DNA of 64,000 nucleotides from Sphaerisporangium fuscum (lineage in GTDB: Bacteria; Actinomycetota; Actinomycetes; Streptosporangiales; Streptosporangiaceae). The notes under the pieces were generated by a model. That model searched no databases and was not told where the DNA came from. It saw nothing but the letters and a program-made list of their open reading frames with translations. Both the position numbers and the translations under genes were made by a program. The DNA is taken from assembly GCF_018531465.1 (NCBI RefSeq), contig NZ_JAHDTF010000024.1, positions 62,001 to 126,000 of the forward strand, read 5' to 3'. The first letter of the stretch is position 1. Every line of letters starts with the position of its first letter. Below, piece by piece: positions 61,229-64,000 of this stretch.

Positions 61229-62368
61229 TCAGCCGCTCTCGTCGTCCGCGCGGCGCAGCCGCCACAGGCTGGTCACCTCCGCCGAACGCGCGGCGTACAG
61301 GGGGTCGCGCTCGTCGAAGGCGCGGGGGTGCGCCGGCGAGACGTCCATCCTGCCCGCCACCCGCAGGCCCGCCGCCGCGAACGCGGCCGTCAGCTCCGCA
61401 CGCCGCCGCAGCCCGAGGCGTTCGGCCAGGTCGGACAGGACGAGCCAGCCCTCGCCCCCCGGTTCCAGGTGGGCGGGGAGGCGGGCGAGGAAGGTCGTGA
61501 GCATGCGGCCGCCCGGGTCGTACACCGCGCGTTCGATCGGCGAGGTGGGACGGGCCGGGAGCCAGGGCGGGTTGCACACCACGAGCCCCGCGCGGCCCGG
61601 CGGGAACAGATCGGCGCGCATCACCTCCACCTGCCCGCCCAGCCCCAGGCGCGCCACGTTCTCGCGGGCGCAGGCGATCGCCCGCGGATCGACGTCGGTG
61701 GCCACCACTCGCCGTACGCCCCGCCGGGCGAGGACCGCGGCCAGCACACCCGTCCCCGTGCCGATGTCGAACGCGGTCGCGGAGGCGGCGGGAAGGCGGG
61801 GGAGCGGCGCCTCGGCGACGAGCTCCACGTACTCGCCCCTGACGGGGGAGAACACCCCGTAGTGCGGATGGACGCGCTCGCCGAGCGCCGGGACCGCCAC
61901 GCCCCTGCGGCGCCATTCGTGCGCGCCGATCACGCCGAGCAGCTCGGTGAGCGAGGTCACCGACGGCCCGTCGCCGGGACCGTACGCCTCGGCGCAGGCC
62001 TGTCGCACGTCCGGCGCCCTGCGCAGCGGGACGGCGTGGTCGGGTTCCAGGGGCACCAGCAGCATGCCGAGCGTACGGGCCCGCCGCCCTCGGGCCCGGC
62101 GGTGCAGGTGGAAGGTCTCGGCCGGATCGCGCCCCGGGCGCGGCGGCCTGCGGTCGGCGCGGCGGGCCATCGCCCGCAGCAGGGCGCGGGCGTTGTGGAA
62201 GTCGCCGCGCCACAGCAGGGCGGTCCCTTCGCAGGCGAGGCGGTAGGCGGTGTCGGCCTTCATGCGGTCGTCGGCGACGGTCACCCGCCTCGGCGGCGGC
62301 ATCGCGCTCTCCGAGCGCCAGCGGGCGGATCTCGGCGCGCCGTCTTCGGTCCAGTGGATCTCGGGCAC
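61229..62368 (-). CDS. Class I SAM-dependent methyltransferase (PrmC/RlmG-like)
   Basis: A 379-residue protein from GTG 62368 with GGAG 6 nt upstream. The SAM-binding motif is AFDIGTGTGVLAAVLARRG, the acidic loop is VVATDVDPRAIACARENV, and the catalytic motif VVCNPPWLP (NPPW) indicates an N-methyltransferase acting on a planar amide or amine, as in protein glutamine or rRNA guanine methyltransferases. The N-terminal 180 residues resemble the substrate-recognition part of such enzymes. Target unknown. Confidence 0.87.
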   Translation of the reverse strand: MPEIHWTEDGAPRSARWRSESAMPPPRRVTVADDRMKADTAYRLACEGTALLWRGDFHNARALLRAMARRADRRPPRPGRDPAETFHLHRRARGRRARTLGMLLVPLEPDHAVPLRRAPDVRQACAEAYGPGDGPSVTSLTELLGVIGAHEWRRRGVAVPALGERVHPHYGVFSPVRGEYVELVAEAPLPRLPAASATAFDIGTGTGVLAAVLARRGVRRVVATDVDPRAIACARENVARLGLGGQVEVMRADLFPPGRAGLVVCNPPWLPARPTSPIERAVYDPGGRMLTTFLARLPAHLEPGGEGWLVLSDLAERLGLRRRAELTAAFAAAGLRVAGRMDVSPAHPRAFDERDPLYAARSAEVTSLWRLRRADDESG

Positions 62369-62734
62369 TGCGGCTCCAGGTGATCGGACGTGAGGGGATA
62401 CACGAAGATCACTTCGACACGTGGAGCGGATGCCGTCCCCGCGCGGGCGGGGCGAGAGCGGCCGGTGGAACGGGGCCGCCGGAGGTCAGGCGGTGCCGGG
62501 CTCCCGCGTCGAAGCGTGAGCCGCGAGGTCGCCGAGGACCATGCCGAGTGTCACGCCAGACCTCCTTCGGGGAACCGTCACCCGGGACGTTCTCACACCC
62601 GCCGGTCGCCGCGCAAACCGGTGCGCGGCCGTGATGTCTCGATTTCCGAACTCGTGATCATGTTCGTACCGCGATCTGCTGGGCAGCGGCGGTGTGTGAC
62701 GCATTCTGAGAGCCCCGCCGGGGCGGCGTGAGAG
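62369..62734. other. Divergent intergenic region with one small ORF
   Basis: 366 bp between the methyltransferase and the FMN reductase. Apart from the 22-residue ORF at 62486-62554 there are only G+C-rich partial hairpins near 62435-62480. No clear promoter or operator was found. Confidence 0.45.
62486..62554 (-). CDS. 22-residue ORF with perfect Shine-Dalgarno
   Basis: GTG 62554 is preceded at 5 nt by AAGGAGGT, fully complementary to the 16S rRNA 3' end. The product begins MTLGMVLGDLAAH and ends in PGTA before TGA. It lies on the same strand as the methyltransferase, ending 117 bp before its start, so it may be a leader peptide or an independent small peptide. No family recognised. Confidence 0.55.
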   Translation of the reverse strand: MTLGMVLGDLAAHASTREPGTA

Positions 62735-63406
62735 ATGAAGGTCATCGGGATCGCGGGCAGTCTGCCGCCGAGGTCATATGTCCGGAGGTTGCTGGAGGCG
62801 TCGGGGCGAGGGCTGCCGGCGCAGGTGGAGTTCGAGATCTGGGACGGGCCGGCCGGCGTGCCGCCCGTGGGGGACGGCCCGCCCCCGCCGCCGGTGACGC
62901 GGCTCTGCGACGCGCTGGCCTCGGCCGACGGCATGCTGATCGCGGCTCCGGCGCACAGCGTCCTGCCGCCGGAGTTGTGCCACCTGCTGGAGTGGCTGGC
63001 CTCGTCGCACGGCGGCACGGCCCTGCTGGGCAAGCCGGTGGTCGTGGTGACCGCCTGCCCGCGTCCGTACGAGGCGATGTGGACCCAGACGCTGCTGCGC
63101 AAGATGCTGGAGGAGGCGGGAGCGACGGTGTACGGCGTCGACCTCGCCGTGTCCTCGGCGACGGACGGCGCGTCCGTCGACCCGGCGTCGCGCGCCCGGC
63201 TGGCGGACGCCCTGGGCCGCCTGGTCCCGGCGGGCGGGGCGCTCGCGCCCGTCCGGGAGGACGCGCAGAGCCCGCACGGCACGGCGGTCCGGGACGACAC
63301 GCGGACGCGGGGACCGGTCAGGGACGGCAGGCGGCTGCCGGGGCACGCGCCGGTGCGCGAGCACGCGCCCGTGCGCGCGGCGTCCTCCCTCGCGGGGCCG
63401 GGATGA
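62735..63406 (+). CDS. NADPH-dependent FMN reductase-family flavoprotein
   Basis: A 223-residue protein. Residues 1-165 are a flavodoxin-like fold: VIGIAGSLPPRSYVRRLLE at the FMN phosphate loop, DGMLIAAPAHSVLPPELCHLLEWLAS and GKPVVVVTACPRPYEAMW. In place of the usual end, residues 168-223 form a Pro/Arg/His-rich tail with repeated APVR/GPVR motifs, probably disordered. It could supply reduced flavin to a monooxygenase such as the sulfonate type, fitting the transporter gene that follows. Confidence 0.85.
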   Translation: MKVIGIAGSLPPRSYVRRLLEASGRGLPAQVEFEIWDGPAGVPPVGDGPPPPPVTRLCDALASADGMLIAAPAHSVLPPELCHLLEWLASSHGGTALLGKPVVVVTACPRPYEAMWTQTLLRKMLEEAGATVYGVDLAVSSATDGASVDPASRARLADALGRLVPAGGALAPVREDAQSPHGTAVRDDTRTRGPVRDGRRLPGHAPVREHAPVRAASSLAGPG

Positions 63407-63448
63407 GCCGGCCGCTCCGCACGGCCCGGTCGTAGGCCTGTTCCACCC

Positions 63449-63483
63449 GCCTGCCCGGCCCCCTCACCAGGGGCCGGGCAGGC
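63449..63483 (+). terminator. Terminator after FMN reductase
   Basis: A perfect 14-bp stem (63449-63462 with 63470-63483), 7-nt loop, followed by TTCTTC. The rest of the 392-bp stretch up to 63798 holds the promoter/operator below and no gene that I can support. Confidence 0.8.
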
Positions 63484-63543
63484 TTCTTCATGCCCGGCGG
63501 CCGGTGCGAAGCGATGCGGATCGTCTCGCGATGTGAGACGTCC

Positions 63544-63577
63544 TTGACTGGCATAAAACCTACCTGAAATATAGGTA
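63544..63577 (+). promoter_or_regulatory. Promoter with overlapping palindrome before lipoprotein gene
   Basis: TTGACT (63544-63549) is a good -35; AAATAT (63567-63572) is a possible -10 at 17 bp. The palindrome TACCTGAAATATAGGTA (63561-63577) overlaps the -10, as expected for a repressor site. A long 5' leader would follow. Confidence 0.5.
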
Positions 63578-63798
63578 ATGTGCCGAATGTGAACTTGACC
63601 GCCCGGCGCGCCGTGGACTTCATGTACGTGGACAGCAGTCTCTGTCGGTGAACGTCCGTCGTCCCGCGCGCCGTCCGTGCCGGAGACGTCCCCTCTCTCC
63701 TTTCCTCTGATCACCCCTGCTCCAGGGGTTCCTCGCCGCGCCCGGCGGCATGACCGCCGCCGGTTCCGCCTGCCTTCCGTTAGGGGCTCGTCATCACC

Positions 63799-64000
63799 AT
63801 GTGGAAATCTCGCCGACACCACGCACCCCGCCGGTCCCGGTGGCGCCCGCGCCTCGCGGCCGTGACGGCCGCGGTCTCGCTCGCCGCCCTCTCCGCCGCC
63901 TGCGGCACCTCCTCCGCCGCCGAGGACCGTCCCGCGTCCTCCGGCGGCACGGGCGCCGTGCTCAAACTCCAGGACCCGGGCAACGCGGGCCCCCTCGCCT
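63799..64000 (+). CDS. ABC-type substrate-binding lipoprotein, 5' part only
   Basis: The 67 visible residues have an unusually basic N-terminus (WKSRRHHAPRRSRWRPR), a hydrophobic core (LAAVTAAVSLAALSA) and a lipobox SAAC. The mature start GGTGAVLKLQDPGNAGPLA resembles aliphatic sulfonate or nitrate-type (SsuA-like) binding proteins. The gene runs off the window. The FMN reductase gene upstream is compatible with a sulfonate-use locus. Confidence 0.7.
   Translation, partial: MWKSRRHHAPRRSRWRPRLAAVTAAVSLAALSAACGTSSAAEDRPASSGGTGAVLKLQDPGNAGPLA

Overview
The window looks like chromosomal DNA of a filamentous high-G+C actinobacterium, most plausibly a Streptosporangiaceae-type genus. This is inferred from the G+C-rich sequence, frequent GTG/TTG starts, start/stop overlaps of the GTGA and ATGA type, many one-component regulators divergent from their targets, and families typical of that group: sugar ABC transporters without their own ATPase, SigJ-like ECF factors with a SnoaL tail, GlxA-type AraC regulators and paired CrcB proteins. 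I saw no rRNA, tRNA, CRISPR array, transposase or prophage. The window cuts a glycosidase gene at the left end and a lipoprotein gene at the right end.

Layout. 1-8.3 kb is a LacI-controlled glycoside locus: GH13 alpha-glucosidase, LacI repressor, binding protein, two permeases and a GH38 alpha-mannosidase, with a near-perfect LacI operator at 1954-1971 and a weaker copy at 855-872. 8.2-16.8 kb holds a cold-shock-domain protein, a PhyH dioxygenase with an overlapping AraC regulator, an FAD monooxygenase divergent from a TetR regulator, a VIT-type transporter, a MocR regulator divergent from an alpha/beta hydrolase, and a CMP/dCMP-type deaminase. 16.8-26.2 kb holds an MFS exporter, a small secreted protein, a membrane-spanning HTH/seven-blade WD40 protein, a His/Gln-rich membrane miniprotein, a TrmB/LuxR-type regulator, an MFS plus TolB-like pair, a secreted phosphoesterase and a subtilase. 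26.4-36.4 kb holds L-serine ammonia-lyase, an ArsR-SRPBCC pair, RraA-like, peroxiredoxin, an ECF sigma factor, PanD, a GT2, a stand-alone TOPRIM protein, a SigJ-like factor, a PPOX-fold flavoprotein and a dehalogenase-like hydrolase.

36.5-43.7 kb carries a GlxA regulator and isochorismatase, two DHA2 drug exporters flanking a second ArsR-SRPBCC pair, and a ribbon-helix-helix/VOC mini-operon. 43.7-45.5 kb has a small secreted protein and the fluoride-exporter operon crcB-DUF190-crcB with a structured leader. 45.6-52.4 kb has a large NB-ARC/LuxR regulator, a pentapeptide-repeat protein, ynfA with a truncated TusA-like ORF, a MerR pair, and a SnoaL/MarR divergon. 52.4-55.8 kb is a molybdate operon (HTH-TOBE regulator, modA, modB, modC, small ORF). 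56-64 kb holds an EEP nuclease, a second GlxA regulator divergent from an APC permease, a TetR gene divergent from a carotenoid-oxygenase-like protein, a methyltransferase, a tiny ORF with a perfect Shine-Dalgarno, an FMN reductase and the start of an ABC-type lipoprotein.

Most unusual points: (i) the carotenoid-oxygenase-like protein at 59242-60378 appears to lack all four iron-binding histidines while keeping the surrounding motifs; (ii) the HTH-TM-propeller protein at 18730-20259 is bracketed by inverted repeats sharing TGTCCGG half-sites; (iii) two paralogous ArsR-SRPBCC operons keep a 39-nt promoter block ending at the ATG that predicts leaderless mRNAs; (iv) a 22-codon ORF at 62486-62554 has an 8-nt perfect Shine-Dalgarno; (v) an unlisted 59-aa ribbon-helix-helix gene precedes the VOC gene, with a palindromic operator whose core recurs before the next, divergent secreted-protein gene. 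All functional statements rest on reading the sequence by eye and on knowledge of the families; no database search was possible.
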